Position numbers and translations under genes: made by a program. The notes below the pieces were generated by a model. The model was not told the DNA's origin, did no database searches, and saw nothing but the letters and a program-made list of their open reading frames with translations. Positions 9,123 through 18,535 of a stretch of DNA of 64,000 nt are shown piece by piece. This DNA is from Paracoccus fistulariae (GTDB taxonomy: Bacteria; Pseudomonadota; Alphaproteobacteria; Rhodobacterales; Rhodobacteraceae), in contig NZ_CP067136.1 in assembly GCF_028553785.1 (NCBI RefSeq), positions 2,726,501-2,790,500 of the forward strand, written 5' to 3'. Numbering within the stretch: position 1 is the stretch's first letter; the number at the start of each line of letters is the position of its first letter.

Positions 9123-10061
9123 TCATACCAACCCCGCAAGGATCAGGAAAAATGCCAGGATCAGCCCGGCATCGCGGTTCGAGCGGAACAGGCGAAGTCC
9201 GATAGGGCTTTGATAAGGCTTGAAGATGCTAAGCTGCCAGGCAAGGTGTGCGGCGAAGCCTGCCAGCCCGATATAGGCTATCAACAGATTGCGACCGGTC
9301 AGGGCAATCGCGATGGCCAGCAGCGCGACGGCCAGCAGGGCAAAAATCCGCAGCATCCGGGGGCTTTTGTCGCCGAACAGCCGCGCGGTGGATTTGACGC
9401 CGATCAGAACGTCATCCTCGATATCCTGATGGGCGTAGATCGTGTCGTAAAAGATCGTCCAGGCGATGCCGCCCAGCCAGGCCACCGCCGGGGCCAGATC
9501 CACCCGGCCCATATGCGCGGCATAGGCCAGCATCACGCCCCAGTTGAAGGCAAAGCCCAGAAACAGCTGCGGCCACCAGGTGAAGCGCTTGGCAAAGGGA
9601 TAGATCGCCACCAGCGCCAGCGACAGCACCCCCATGCCAATCGCCGCCTTGCCCAGCGTCAGCAGGATCACGAATCCGACCATGCATTGCGCCGCCAGCC
9701 ACAGATAGGCGCCACGCAGCGTCACCTGACCCGAGGGCAGGGGCCGCGACTTCGTGCGTGCGACCCGGGCGTCGATGTCGCGATCGGTGATGTCGTTCCA
9801 GGTGCAGCCCGCGCCGCGCATCACGAAAGCACCGATGGCGCAGGCGATGACGATCCACAGATCGAACCAGCGCGGCGCATCATACATCATCGCCAGCCCG
9901 ACACCCCACCAGCAGGGCAGCAGCAGCAGCCATGTGCCAATGGGCCGGTCCGCGCGGCTCAGCCGCAGCCAGGGGCGCCATTGCGGCGGCGCGTGGCGGT
10001 CCACCCAATTTCCTGCCGGCGCGTCGATGACGGCATCTGGCCTTTCCGTCTGGCTTTGCAT
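9123..10061 (-). CDS. ubiA: 4-hydroxybenzoate polyprenyltransferase
   Basis: An integral membrane prenyltransferase of about 312 residues that attaches the polyprenyl tail to 4-hydroxybenzoate in ubiquinone synthesis. The first Asp-rich motif is in TWNDITDRDIDARVARTKSRP, which also gives the family's conserved Arg and Pro, and the second is YAHQDIEDD followed by GVKSTARLFG. About nine hydrophobic segments fit the UbiA fold. The start is uncertain: ATG 10061 has GAGG 9 bases upstream, while ATG 10076 and 10097 would overlap the divergent rsmE. The head-to-head ubiA/rsmE pair is common in this bacterial order. Confidence 0.94.
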   Translation of the reverse strand: MQSQTERPDAVIDAPAGNWVDRHAPPQWRPWLRLSRADRPIGTWLLLLPCWWGVGLAMMYDAPRWFDLWIVIACAIGAFVMRGAGCTWNDITDRDIDARVARTKSRPLPSGQVTLRGAYLWLAAQCMVGFVILLTLGKAAIGMGVLSLALVAIYPFAKRFTWWPQLFLGFAFNWGVMLAYAAHMGRVDLAPAVAWLGGIAWTIFYDTIYAHQDIEDDVLIGVKSTARLFGDKSPRMLRIFALLAVALLAIAIALTGRNLLIAYIGLAGFAAHLAWQLSIFKPYQSPIGLRLFRSNRDAGLILAFFLILAGLV

Positions 10062-10074
10062 AGCGTCTGGCCTC

Positions 10075-10794
10075 ATGGCTAAGATCAGATTGTTCATAGA
10101 TCACCCTCTGGTCCCGGGACAAGCCGTTCCGCTGGACGGGCCGCAGGCGCATTACCTGTCGGGCGTCATGCGGCAGCGGGCCGGGGATCATCTGAGCGTG
10201 TTCAACGGGCGCGACGGCGAATGGCTGGCCGCGATCACCGAGGCGGGCAAGCGTGGCGGCACGCTGGAACTGCTGCGTCAGACCGGCGATCAGCGTGATC
10301 CGCCCGATCTGTGGATGATCTTTGCGCCGATCAAAAAGGCCCGCACCGATTTCATCGTCGAAAAGGCGGCCGAGATGGGGGCCGCGCGCATCCTGCCCGT
10401 GCAGACGGATTTCACCAATTCCGAACGGATCCGGCAGGACCGACTGCAAGCCCATGCCGTCGAGGCGGCCGAGCAATGCGGCGGCACCTATGTCCCGCCG
10501 GTGGCCGATCTGCTGCCCCTGTCGCGCGTGCTGCAGGACTGGGATCCCGCGCGCCGCATTCTCTGGGCCGATGAGGCGCTGGCCGGACCGGCCGAGACGC
10601 TGGCCGGGCTGCCCACAGGCCCCTGGGCCATCCTGATCGGCCCCGAGGGCGGCTTTTCCGAGCCCGAGCGGCAGCAACTCTCGTCGCTGGCCCATGTGAC
10701 CCGCATCAGCCTTGGCCCGCGCATCCTGCGCGCGGACACTGCGGCGGTCGCGGCGCTGGCCTTGTGGCAGGCGGCACTGGGCGATTGGCGCTGA
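10075..10794 (+). CDS. rsmE: 16S rRNA (uracil(1498)-N(3))-methyltransferase
   Basis: A 239-residue SPOUT-class methyltransferase that modifies U1498 of 16S rRNA using S-adenosylmethionine. The N-terminal PUA-like RNA-binding part (HYLSGVMRQRAGDHLSVFNG) is followed by the knotted catalytic part with GPEGGFSEPE and LGPRILRADTAAVAAL, both diagnostic. The start MAKIRLFID at 10075 gives the usual family length. It is divergent from ubiA, whose start is 13 bases away. Confidence 0.95.
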   Translation: MAKIRLFIDHPLVPGQAVPLDGPQAHYLSGVMRQRAGDHLSVFNGRDGEWLAAITEAGKRGGTLELLRQTGDQRDPPDLWMIFAPIKKARTDFIVEKAAEMGAARILPVQTDFTNSERIRQDRLQAHAVEAAEQCGGTYVPPVADLLPLSRVLQDWDPARRILWADEALAGPAETLAGLPTGPWAILIGPEGGFSEPERQQLSSLAHVTRISLGPRILRADTAAVAALALWQAALGDWR

Positions 10795-11066
10795 GTCGGT
10801 CCGTTCTGGCAGGAAACGCGAATCGATGCGGCACAGGACCCGGCGCGAAAGCGCAGGCAAATTGGCCTTATTGTGCTTTACCTGCACGTAAATGTGCTTT
10901 GGAGTCAAAAGCGTTGCCCAAAAGCCACAGAAAGCCCCTGCGAAGTTGCAGCCGGGGCATAACAGGCATGCCCTTTGCGTGGCTACTCAACCCCCGATGC
11001 CCCAACTATATCCCGCCCTGTGATGAAACTGCCCGCTGATTGGGCAAGACGAAAACAGGTGATGTC
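10795..11066. other. Intergenic region before the DUF1127 gene
   Basis: Here 272 bases separate rsmE from the small DUF1127 gene. No ORF with good codon use, no terminator after rsmE and no clear promoter hexamers were found. The base composition is more AT-rich than the flanks, as expected for a promoter region. Confidence 0.4.
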
Positions 11067-11261
11067 ATGTCGACGATTGAAATGAACAACAGTGCAGCTG
11101 TTGGTGGCGTTGGCAATGTCTTCGCGAAACTGTTCTCGATGCTGGCCTCGTGGAACGATACCCGCGTGACCCGTCGTGAACTGAGCCGCCTGTCGGATCG
11201 CGAGCTGGACGATATCGGTCTGTGCCGCGGCGACATCGAGCGGATTGCGCGCGGCTTCTAA
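11067..11261 (+). CDS. DUF1127 domain small protein
   Basis: A 64-residue protein whose C-terminal half, TRRELSRLSDRELDDIGLCRGDIERIARGF, is the DUF1127 (YjiS-like) signature of arginine-rich small proteins found in alphaproteobacteria. Relatives act in phosphate, carbon or RNA turnover control. The N-terminal half is not diagnostic. The start at 11067 follows AACAGGTG, a weak ribosome-binding site, 6-8 bases upstream. It is a monocistronic unit ending in a strong terminator. Confidence 0.85.
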   Translation: MSTIEMNNSAAVGGVGNVFAKLFSMLASWNDTRVTRRELSRLSDRELDDIGLCRGDIERIARGF

Positions 11262-11285
11262 GCCATTGCCATCCCGGTTGGAACG

Positions 11286-11316
11286 ACCCCCGAAGCGGAA
11301 GCGGCGGGGGTTTTTT
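11286..11316 (+). terminator. Terminator of the DUF1127 gene
   Basis: The stem ACCCCCG / CGGGGGT (11286-11292 with 11305-11311) is followed by a run of six T ending at 11316. Confidence 0.85.
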
Positions 11317-12227
11317 CATGCCTGCGTCGCGGCCAGTGGTTTTCGCGCCGCTTCGGCCCTGATGTTCAGGTAATTGCCGCCCAGGATCAGCGCGCCGCCC
11401 AGCAGAACCCACAGGCTGATCGGTTCATTGTAAAGCAGCAGTCCGACAACCGCGATCACCGGCAGGCGCAGGAAATCGAAGGGCATGACCAGCGTGGCGG
11501 GCGCCAGTTTCAGTGCGCTGGTGATGCAGAAATGCGCGCCCAGCCCGGTCAGGCCCAACAGCATCACCCAGGGCAGCGCCTGCGCCGATGGCAGGGCGAT
11601 CTGTCCGTCGATCCCCGCGCAGATCAGGCCCATCAATGTCTGCAGGACCGTCATCCACCACAGGATATTCGTCAGCGAGGTTACCGCCGTCAGTTGCTTG
11701 GTCGTGATATAGGTCAGCGCGAAGCCGATGGCGCACAGCGCGGCCGCGATCAGGCCCGGGGTCAGCGGCGCCGATCCGGGCTGCGCGACCAGCAGGATGC
11801 CGACAAAGCCGCAAAGGGCGGCAATGACCCGTGGCCGCGTCATCCGTTCCCCCAGCAACAGACGCGACAGAATCAGCAGCCACAGCGGCGCCGTGAATTC
11901 CAGCGCAAAGACCTGCGCCAAAGCGGCGTTGAACATGGCATAGAACCACAGGTTCTGCGCCCCGAAATGGACGGTGTTGCGCCACAGATGCAGACCGGGA
12001 TGCCGGAAATTGACCGAGGCCCAGTCCCTGCGCCATGTGATCACCGCCGCCATGATCACGATACCGATGGCCGAGCGGTAGCCCAGCAGTTCAAAGGTAT
12101 CCAGTTCAAAGGAAACCGCGCGCCCGGCAATCGCCATCAGCGTGAAGGCGGCGACCGCGCCGATCATCCAGGCGGCGGCTTTCAAGGGCTGAGTGCCCTG
12201 ATCCGGCATGGTTGCTGCTGCTGTCAT
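11316..12227 (-). CDS. DMT-superfamily transporter (EamA)
   Basis: A 303-residue inner-membrane protein with ten predicted helices in two EamA repeats of five, the drug/metabolite transporter layout. Examples are the helices around AAWMIGAVAAFTLMAIAG and the repeat-2 start AALCAIGFALTYI. It resembles RhaT/SAM-type carriers, but the substrate cannot be named. The start at 12227 is chosen because GGAGG lies 7 bases upstream; an upstream in-frame ATG lacks such a site. It follows prmA by 48 bases on the same strand and could be the last gene of an msrA-prmA transcript. Confidence 0.88.
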   Translation of the reverse strand: MTAAATMPDQGTQPLKAAAWMIGAVAAFTLMAIAGRAVSFELDTFELLGYRSAIGIVIMAAVITWRRDWASVNFRHPGLHLWRNTVHFGAQNLWFYAMFNAALAQVFALEFTAPLWLLILSRLLLGERMTRPRVIAALCGFVGILLVAQPGSAPLTPGLIAAALCAIGFALTYITTKQLTAVTSLTNILWWMTVLQTLMGLICAGIDGQIALPSAQALPWVMLLGLTGLGAHFCITSALKLAPATLVMPFDFLRLPVIAVVGLLLYNEPISLWVLLGGALILGGNYLNIRAEAARKPLAATQA

Positions 12228-12275
12228 GGAACACCCTCCGCAGCCAGTGCTAGACCTGCCTGCAGGGGTTTGCAA

Positions 12276-13154
12276 TCAGCCTTTGCGCGTGAGCGTCAGG
12301 GCCGACCATTCGCCCAGATCGTCGCGGCGATCCAGCGTGAAGCCCGCTTCCTCATAGGCGGCGATCACCTCTTCGGCCTGACCGGTCAGGATGCCCGACA
12401 GGATGATCTTGCCGCCCGCCGCGACGGATCTTTCCATATCCCCGGTCAGGTCGATCAGCGGTTGTTTCAGGATATTGGCCAGGACCAGATCGAAAGGCGC
12501 GGCCTGTTCCAGCATTGGATGATCGAAGCCCGCCGCCTCGATACAGATGACGCGCCCGTCAAGGCCGTTCGCCAGCACATTGGCAGCCGCCGTATCGACG
12601 GCCACCGGATCGATATCGCTGGCAATGACCGTGACCGGCCAGATGCGCGCGGCGCCCATGGCCAGAACGGCCGTGCCCGCGCCGATATCGGCAATGCGCT
12701 GCGCCTGAAAGCCGCCGGTGGCAAGGCGGTCCAGCGCCTCAAGACAGCCCTTGGTGGTATTGTGATGGCCGGTGCCGAAGGCCATGGCGGCCTCGATGCA
12801 CAGCGCCTCGATCCCCTCGTCATCGGGGACCTGATCGGCGTCATGGCTGCCATAGACAAAGAACCGCCCGGCCCGCACCGGCGTCAACTCGCGCCGCACA
12901 TGGGCCACCCAATCGACGTCGGGCAGTTCCGAAATGGCAAAGGGCTGCGCGCCATGGGCGGCGGCCATCAGGGCCAGTGCGACCTCGTCAGGGGCTTCGG
13001 TAAAGTAAAGCCCGACCTCCCACCGGTTCGACCCATCCTCGATTTCAAAGATGCCGCTGCCGACGGGTTCGGGCTCCAGCCCTTCGCAATCCTCGGCCAG
13101 GGCTTCGGCGGCGGCGCGGCCGGGCAGATGGGTCAGGGCGGTGAAGGTTGTCAT
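12276..13154 (-). CDS. prmA: Ribosomal protein L11 methyltransferase
   Basis: A 292-residue class I methyltransferase that trimethylates ribosomal protein L11. The S-adenosylmethionine loop reads DIGAGTAVLAMGAA, and the catalytic-region motif LANILKQPL is the PrmA-specific version of the NxxP-type site. An acidic motif I strand (VIASDIDPVAVDTAAAN) follows. The N-terminal substrate-binding domain occupies about the first 90 residues. Its ATG overlaps the TGA of msrA as ATGA at 13151-13154, so the two genes are translationally coupled. Confidence 0.93.
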   Translation of the reverse strand: MTTFTALTHLPGRAAAEALAEDCEGLEPEPVGSGIFEIEDGSNRWEVGLYFTEAPDEVALALMAAAHGAQPFAISELPDVDWVAHVRRELTPVRAGRFFVYGSHDADQVPDDEGIEALCIEAAMAFGTGHHNTTKGCLEALDRLATGGFQAQRIADIGAGTAVLAMGAARIWPVTVIASDIDPVAVDTAAANVLANGLDGRVICIEAAGFDHPMLEQAAPFDLVLANILKQPLIDLTGDMERSVAAGGKIILSGILTGQAEEVIAAYEEAGFTLDRRDDLGEWSALTLTRKG

Positions 13155-13729
13155 CAGATCGGATCCGGATTGGGTAGTGAAGCCTCTACCCCGGTGCCTT
13201 TCAGCCCGCAATATCCGTCAGGGTTCCTGGCCAGATATTGTTGATGCGCCTCTGGTCCGGGCCAGAAGCGGGTCTTGCCGGTGATTTCGGTGGTGATTTC
13301 GCCGAAACCTTCGACTGCCAGACGGTTGTTATAGTCGATCTTCGATGCCTCGGCCGCGGCAAGCTGGCTGTCGTTCTGCGCGACGATCAGGCTGCGATAC
13401 TGGTTGCCGACATCCTTGCCCTGACGGTCGCCCTGCGTGGGATCGTGGTTTTCCCAGAATAGCTGCAGCAGGTGGTCATAGCTGACAAGCGAACTGTCAT
13501 AGACGATGCGCACGACCTCGGCATGACCGGTCTCGCCGGTCTTGACCTGCTCATAGGTCGGGTTTTCGGACTGGCCGCCAGCGAAGCCCACTTCGGTCAG
13601 CCAGACACCCTTCTGCTGCCAGAACAGCTTTTCGACGCCCCAATAGCAGCCCATCCCGAAGATCGCCTCGTCCAGCCCATGCGGGATTTCCGCATCCAGC
13701 GGGCGGTGAAAGATCGCATGCGTCGTCAT
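13154..13729 (-). CDS. msrA: Peptide methionine-S-sulfoxide reductase MsrA
   Basis: A 191-residue enzyme that reduces methionine-S-sulfoxide in proteins. The catalytic cysteine is in GMGCYWGVEKLFW (family consensus GCFWG) near residue 28. Conserved GFAGG, ENPTYEQV, GHAEVVRI and FWENHDPTQGDRQG-type segments follow. An AGGAG ribosome-binding site lies about 7 bases upstream of ATG 13729. It is translationally coupled to prmA. No msrB is seen nearby. Confidence 0.95.
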   Translation of the reverse strand: MTTHAIFHRPLDAEIPHGLDEAIFGMGCYWGVEKLFWQQKGVWLTEVGFAGGQSENPTYEQVKTGETGHAEVVRIVYDSSLVSYDHLLQLFWENHDPTQGDRQGKDVGNQYRSLIVAQNDSQLAAAEASKIDYNNRLAVEGFGEITTEITGKTRFWPGPEAHQQYLARNPDGYCGLKGTGVEASLPNPDPI

Positions 13730-13807
13730 GGTCGGCTCCTTCTGCTTCTGCCCCTCAACGCGATGAGACAGGCGTTGGTTCGTTTTGCCCCCTGGTCGCC
13801 GCTCCGT

Positions 13808-14743
13808 TCATCCCCGGGGATGGGCGGCGCGATAGACCGCCATCAGATGTGTGTCGTCGATGCCGGTGTAGACCTGCGTGGTGGACAGGCTGGCATGGCC
13901 CAGAAGCTCTTGAATGGTGCGCAGATCGCCCCCTGCGGATAACAGGTGGGTGGCGAAGGAATGGCGCAGCGCATGTGGCGTCGCGGTGGGCGGCAGGCCA
14001 AGCGCGGCCCGCGCACGCCGCAACGCGCCCGAGATCTGGTCGGTATTCAGCCGCCCGCCCCGCACGCCACGAAACAGCGGCGCATCCGGGGCCAGTCGCC
14101 AGGGGCATTGGCGCAGATACCCGGCGACCGCATCACGAGCCACAGGCAGCACCGGAACATGCCGTTCCTTGCCGCCCTTGCCGGTAATCGTCAGGCTGTC
14201 GCGAAAGGGCCAGTCGCGCCCGTCAAGCCCAAGCGCCTCGGAGATCCGCAGGCCGCAGCCCCACAGCAGCGTCATCACCGCCACATCCCGCGCGGCGACC
14301 CAGGGGGTCTGATGGCCGGTCGCGACCGTCTCTAACGCCTCTTGCGCCTGTTCCGGTGACAGCGGGCGGGGCAGGGTCCGGGCATATTTCGGGCTGCGGG
14401 CAGAGAGGGCCGCCGACAGGTCGTGCCCCTCGCGGTCTGACAGCCAGCGCAGAAAGCTGCGCACGGCCGATTGCCGCCGCGCCAGCGATCTGGCGCCCAG
14501 CCCGCGCGCCCTTTCGGACGCCGCAAAGGCGCGCATGTCGCCCTGACGCAAGCCGCCAAGGGATTTCGGTGTCGCCGCCGCGCCGTGATAGCCGCCGATG
14601 AAAGACAGGAAGGCCAGCAGATCGGCGCGATAGGCGTTGATGGTATGGGGGGAACGGTCGCGGGTGGCCTGTTCCAGATCCAGCCACCGGGCCAGCGCAT
14701 CGGCCATCGCCGGTGCAAGGGCCAGTGGCGCCGGATCGGTCAC
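13808..14743 (-). CDS. xerC: Tyrosine recombinase XerC
   Basis: A 311-residue site-specific recombinase that resolves chromosome dimers at dif together with XerD. All catalytic residues are present: Arg166 (GLRISEA), Lys189 (TGKGGKERH), His257 and Arg260 (HALRHSFATHLL), His283 (LLGHAS) and the nucleophile Tyr292 (QVYTGI). The N-terminal SAM-like core-binding domain spans about 14-105. Its start overlaps the stop of the DUF484 gene by 4 bases. The DUF484-xerC pairing is widespread and supports XerC rather than an integron or phage integrase. Confidence 0.93.
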   Translation of the reverse strand: MTDPAPLALAPAMADALARWLDLEQATRDRSPHTINAYRADLLAFLSFIGGYHGAAATPKSLGGLRQGDMRAFAASERARGLGARSLARRQSAVRSFLRWLSDREGHDLSAALSARSPKYARTLPRPLSPEQAQEALETVATGHQTPWVAARDVAVMTLLWGCGLRISEALGLDGRDWPFRDSLTITGKGGKERHVPVLPVARDAVAGYLRQCPWRLAPDAPLFRGVRGGRLNTDQISGALRRARAALGLPPTATPHALRHSFATHLLSAGGDLRTIQELLGHASLSTTQVYTGIDDTHLMAVYRAAHPRG

Positions 14744-15423
14744 AGCCGGCCCAGCAGGATCAGCCGGAAGGCCTGGCTGAAGAAGCGCAGCAGGTCGGTG
14801 CCGTGGGCGGGCATGAAGCGCGCTGCATCGGCGCTGCCCATCAGCAGCAGGGCCGCAGGTCTGCGCGCGCCCAGTTCCAGCGGCAGCAGCGCCTCGGAGG
14901 CGACAGACCTGCCATGGATGGGCCGGGTGATCGGGGATGAGGGACGCAGCACGATATCATCGCCACGCGGCGCCCGCCGCCCTGCGGTGACGATCCGTTC
15001 GATGGCGCCCTGTGGGGCGATCACCACATCCTCGGGCAGATTTGGCAGCACCGGATCGGCCTCGATCACCAGCCGCAGCGTTTCGATCCGCAGGATCGGG
15101 GCGATATCGGCCTGCAGGCTGTGAATCAGGTCCTCCAGATCCGAGGTTTCCAGCAGCCCGATCACGGCGCGATGGACGACCGCCGCGCCGGATTGGTTGT
15201 CAAATGCCGCCGCAATGACATTTTCATGCTGCATTTCCAGCCGGTCGAGGCGACCTTCCAGCGCCTCCATCGCGCGGCCACGAATGTCGATGACATTCTC
15301 GCCGACTTCGTCCTCGCGCGCGGCGACCAGCGCCCGCATCAGATCGCGATCGGCCAGAATGGCACCGGGATCGGCCAGCAGCTTTTCGCGGGTTTCCGGG
15401 TCAAGCGTTGCTTCGGTCGCCAT
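14740..15423 (-). CDS. DUF484 family protein
   Basis: A protein of about 227 residues of the DUF484 family, which has a GAF-like fold and no known catalytic activity. A short helical N-terminus (LADPGAILADRDLMRALVAAR) is followed by a predicted coiled region (AMEALEGRLDRLEMQHENVIAAA) and the GAF-like domain. The start at 15423 has GAGG 5 bases upstream. An in-frame ATG at 15441 is possible and would give 233 residues. It overlaps xerC by 4 bases and follows the transaldolase gene closely, forming a three-gene unit. Confidence 0.85.
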   Translation of the reverse strand: MATEATLDPETREKLLADPGAILADRDLMRALVAAREDEVGENVIDIRGRAMEALEGRLDRLEMQHENVIAAAFDNQSGAAVVHRAVIGLLETSDLEDLIHSLQADIAPILRIETLRLVIEADPVLPNLPEDVVIAPQGAIERIVTAGRRAPRGDDIVLRPSSPITRPIHGRSVASEALLPLELGARRPAALLLMGSADAARFMPAHGTDLLRFFSQAFRLILLGRL

Positions 15424-15444
15424 TCCAGCCTCGTCGCTCATGGG

Positions 15445-16098
15445 TCAGCCGATCTTCTGGCCGGTCTTGGCCCAATCGGCGTTGAACTGGGCCAGGCCCT
15501 TGTCGGTCAGCGGGTGCGTGGCCATAGACTTGATGACCGAGGGCGGCGCGGTGATCACATCCGCGCCGATCTTGCCCGCGTCGATGATATGGTTGACCGA
15601 GCGGATCGAGGCCGCAAGGATCTGCGTCTCATATCCGTAATTGTCATAGATCTCGCGGATATCGGCGATCAGGTCCATGCCGTCCAGGTGGATATCGTCC
15701 AGACGGCCGACGAAGGGGCTGATGAAGGTCGCGCCGGCCTTGGCGGCCAGAATCGCCTGCGCCGGGCTGAAGCACAGGGTGACATTGACCATATGGCCGT
15801 CATTGGCAAAGGCGCGACATGCCTTCAGCCCGTCCCAGGTCAGCGGCACCTTGATGGCGATATTGGGCGCGATTTCGGCCAGTTTCTTGCCTTCGCGGAT
15901 CATGTCATCGGCGTTTTCGGCGACAACCTCGGCGCTGACCGGACCGGCGACCATATCGCAGATCTCCTTGGTGACTTCGATGATATCGCGGCCCGATTTC
16001 AGGATCAGCGACGGATTGGTGGTGACGCCGTCCACCATGCCCAGATCGTTCAACTCGCGGATCGCGTCCACATCGGCGGTATCGACAAAGAATTTCAT
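15445..16098 (-). CDS. Transaldolase / fructose-6-phosphate aldolase family
   Basis: A 217-residue member of the short transaldolase family (TalC/FSA). The start [16 protein letters not shown], the TTNPSLI motif, the Schiff-base lysine in [12 protein letters not shown] and the segment [10 protein letters not shown] are all diagnostic. It acts in the non-oxidative pentose phosphate pathway or as an aldolase on fructose-6-phosphate; sequence alone does not separate the two. GAGGAG lies 7 bases before the ATG. It is divergent from priA and ends just before the DUF484 gene. Confidence 0.92.
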   Translation of the reverse strand: MKFFVDTADVDAIRELNDLGMVDGVTTNPSLILKSGRDIIEVTKEICDMVAGPVSAEVVAENADDMIREGKKLAEIAPNIAIKVPLTWDGLKACRAFANDGHMVNVTLCFSPAQAILAAKAGATFISPFVGRLDDIHLDGMDLIADIREIYDNYGYETQILAASIRSVNHIIDAGKIGADVITAPPSVIKSMATHPLTDKGLAQFNADWAKTGQKIG

Positions 16099-16236
16099 GC
16101 CCGGCTCCTCTGGTGCGGTTTCGTCATGGGTTTAGCCTAGAAAAAGGTCAGCGTGAAGGCGGCACGGTCGCATCGATGAGGGCGCAGGGCGGTATTCGCG
16201 CAGCAGCAGGTTTCAGGGCGCGGCATCATCGCGCTC

Positions 16237-16265
16237 TTGCAACGCGGCCCATCTGTGGCTTTATC
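16237..16265 (+). promoter_or_regulatory. Candidate sigma-70 promoter of priA
   Basis: TTGCAA (16237-16242), a 17-base spacer, and TTTATC (16260-16265). Transcription would begin at about 16272, at or next to the ATG at 16273, which would make the priA mRNA leaderless. No ribosome-binding site precedes the ATG. Confidence 0.45.
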
Positions 16266-16272
16266 GGCAGCG

Positions 16273-18480
16273 ATGAGACCCGACAGCCTGCCCGAATTCT
16301 TCCCTGCCCGCGCCCGGATCGCCGTTCTGACCACGGAACCGGTGGGGGTGCTGGACTATCTGGCCCCGGATGAGGGCGTGCGGCAGGGGCAGCTGGTGCT
16401 GGTGCCTTTGGGACCGCGACGGGTGATCGGGCTGGTACGGGGCGCGGGGCAGGGCGATTTCGATCTGGCCAAGCTGCGGCCCGTCGCCAAGGTGCTGAAG
16501 GCCGAGCCCTTCCGCCCCGAATTTCTGGAGTTCCTGACGCGGGCGGCGGATTACACGCTGACGCCGTTGCCGCTGATGTTGCGCATGGCGACGCGGGCAC
16601 CGGATCTGGACCGCCCGCCTGCCGCGCGGCGGATCATCGTGCCCGCTGGCGATCCACCAGCCCGAATGACCGAGGCGCGCCAGCGCGTGCTGGACGTGAT
16701 TGCCAATCATGGCGGCGCCAGCTTTGCGCCTTCGGAACTGGCGCAGCTGGCCGGGGTGGGCACGCCGGTCGTCAAGGGGCTGGTCAGCGCGGGCACTTTG
16801 GCCGAGATTCAGGCTCCGCGCGATACGCCCTATCCCCGGCTGGATCCGTCCTTGCCGGGCAAGCCGCTGGATGCGGATCAGCAGGCGGCATCCGATGCGC
16901 TGCAAACGGCGATCCGGGGCGGCGGCTATGGCACCACATTGCTGCGCGGGGTCACCGGCTCTGGCAAGACCGAGGTCTATCTGGAAGCGGTGGCCGAATG
17001 CCTGCGGGCGGGTCGTCAGGCGCTGGTGCTGCTGCCCGAAATCGCGCTGTCGGCAGAGTTTCTGGACCGGGTCGAGGCGCGTTTTGGCGCGCGCCCCGGC
17101 GAATGGCACAGCGGCATCACACGGACCGAACGGCGCAGGCTGTGGCATATGGCCGGGCAGGGAGAGGTCGGGCTGGTGGTCGGCGCGCGCTCGGCCCTGT
17201 TCCTGCCGTTTCGCGATCTGGGTCTGATCGTCGTCGATGAAGAACATGACGGCAGCTACAAGCAGGAAGACGTGGTCTTCTACAGCGCCCGCGACATGGC
17301 GGTGCTGCGCGCCTCGATCCTGGGGGCGCAGGTGGTGCTGGCCTCGGCGACGCCCAGCCTTGAAAGCTGGGTCAATGCGGCCAGCGGCAAATACCGGCGG
17401 CTTGACCTGCGCTCGCGCTATGGCGCGGCCGAATTGCCTGACATGACGGCCATCGACCTGCGGGCCGAGGATTTGCCCTCGGGGCGCTGGATCTCGCCCA
17501 CGCTGGCCTCGGCGGTCGCGGCGCGGATCGCCAGGGGGCAACAATCGCTGCTGTTCCTGAACCGGCGCGGCTTTGCGCCCGTCACGGTCTGCCGCGCCTG
17601 TGGCGAACAGATTGCCTGCCATCAATGCGACGCGCGCATGGTCGAGCATCGTTTCCAGAACCGGCTGGTTTGCCATCAATGCGGCGAGACGCGACCGATT
17701 CCCGACGCCTGCCCCTCTTGCCAGGTCGAGGGCAAGCTGGCCCCGATCGGTCCCGGCGTCGAACGCATCGCCGAAGAGGTTGCCGCGCGTTTCCCCGATG
17801 CCAAGGCGACGATCCTGTCCTCGGATCTGTTCCACTCGGCCCGGGCGCTGAAGGACACCATCGCCCAGATTGCGGATGGCGATACGGATATCATCATCGG
17901 CACCCAGATCGTGGCCAAGGGGCATAATTTCCCGCGCCTGTCGCTGGTTGGCGTGATCGACGCCGATCTGGGGCTGCAAGGGGCCGATCTGCGCGCGGCC
18001 GAGCGGTCGTTCCAATTGATGCGACAGGTCGCGGGGCGGGCCGGGCGCCATGCCGGGGAGGGGCCGGGCGTGGCGATGTTGCAGACCCATCAGCCGGATC
18101 ATGCCGTGATCCGCGCCATCCTGTCGGGCGAGGATGAGGCCTTCTGGAATGCCGAGGCTGCGGCGCGTCAGGCCGTGGGCATGCCGCCCTTTGGGCGTCT
18201 GGCCGGGATCATCCTGTCGCATCCCGATCTGGCCACGGTCAGCGATTTCGCCCGGCATCTGGCCGCCCATGCCCAGCCCCTGCGCGATGCGGGGGCAGAG
18301 CTTTGGGGGCCCGCGCCCGCACCCATCGCGCGGATCCGGGGGCGCCACCGGATACGGCTGCTGATCCATGCGCCACGACAGGCCGCCATGCAAAGCGCCA
18401 TCGCCGACTGGCTGGCCCCGCATAAGCCGCCTGCCAATCTGCGCCTGTCGGTGGATATCGATCCGCAAAGCTTTTTGTGA
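16273..18480 (+). CDS. priA: Primosomal protein N' (replication restart helicase)
   Basis: A 735-residue 3'-to-5' DNA helicase that reloads the replisome at stalled forks. It shows Walker A (GVTGSGKTE), Walker B (VVDEEHD), and a zinc-binding insertion with four paired cysteine motifs (CRACGEQ, CHQCDARM, CHQCGETR, CPSCQVEGK) and helicase motifs such as GTQIVAKGHNFP and QVAGRAGRH. The N-terminal DNA-binding domain covers about the first 180 residues. The start MRPDSLPEFFP at 16273 fits family alignments better than the upstream GTG/ATG options. It is divergent from the transaldolase gene. Confidence 0.95.
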   Translation: MRPDSLPEFFPARARIAVLTTEPVGVLDYLAPDEGVRQGQLVLVPLGPRRVIGLVRGAGQGDFDLAKLRPVAKVLKAEPFRPEFLEFLTRAADYTLTPLPLMLRMATRAPDLDRPPAARRIIVPAGDPPARMTEARQRVLDVIANHGGASFAPSELAQLAGVGTPVVKGLVSAGTLAEIQAPRDTPYPRLDPSLPGKPLDADQQAASDALQTAIRGGGYGTTLLRGVTGSGKTEVYLEAVAECLRAGRQALVLLPEIALSAEFLDRVEARFGARPGEWHSGITRTERRRLWHMAGQGEVGLVVGARSALFLPFRDLGLIVVDEEHDGSYKQEDVVFYSARDMAVLRASILGAQVVLASATPSLESWVNAASGKYRRLDLRSRYGAAELPDMTAIDLRAEDLPSGRWISPTLASAVAARIARGQQSLLFLNRRGFAPVTVCRACGEQIACHQCDARMVEHRFQNRLVCHQCGETRPIPDACPSCQVEGKLAPIGPGVERIAEEVAARFPDAKATILSSDLFHSARALKDTIAQIADGDTDIIIGTQIVAKGHNFPRLSLVGVIDADLGLQGADLRAAERSFQLMRQVAGRAGRHAGEGPGVAMLQTHQPDHAVIRAILSGEDEAFWNAEAAARQAVGMPPFGRLAGIILSHPDLATVSDFARHLAAHAQPLRDAGAELWGPAPAPIARIRGRHRIRLLIHAPRQAAMQSAIADWLAPHKPPANLRLSVDIDPQSFL

Positions 18481-18535
18481 TTGCCCGCGCCCGCCGCCGT
18501 TGCGACAGTGCCGCAAAACAAGCTGCGAGAGGGCC

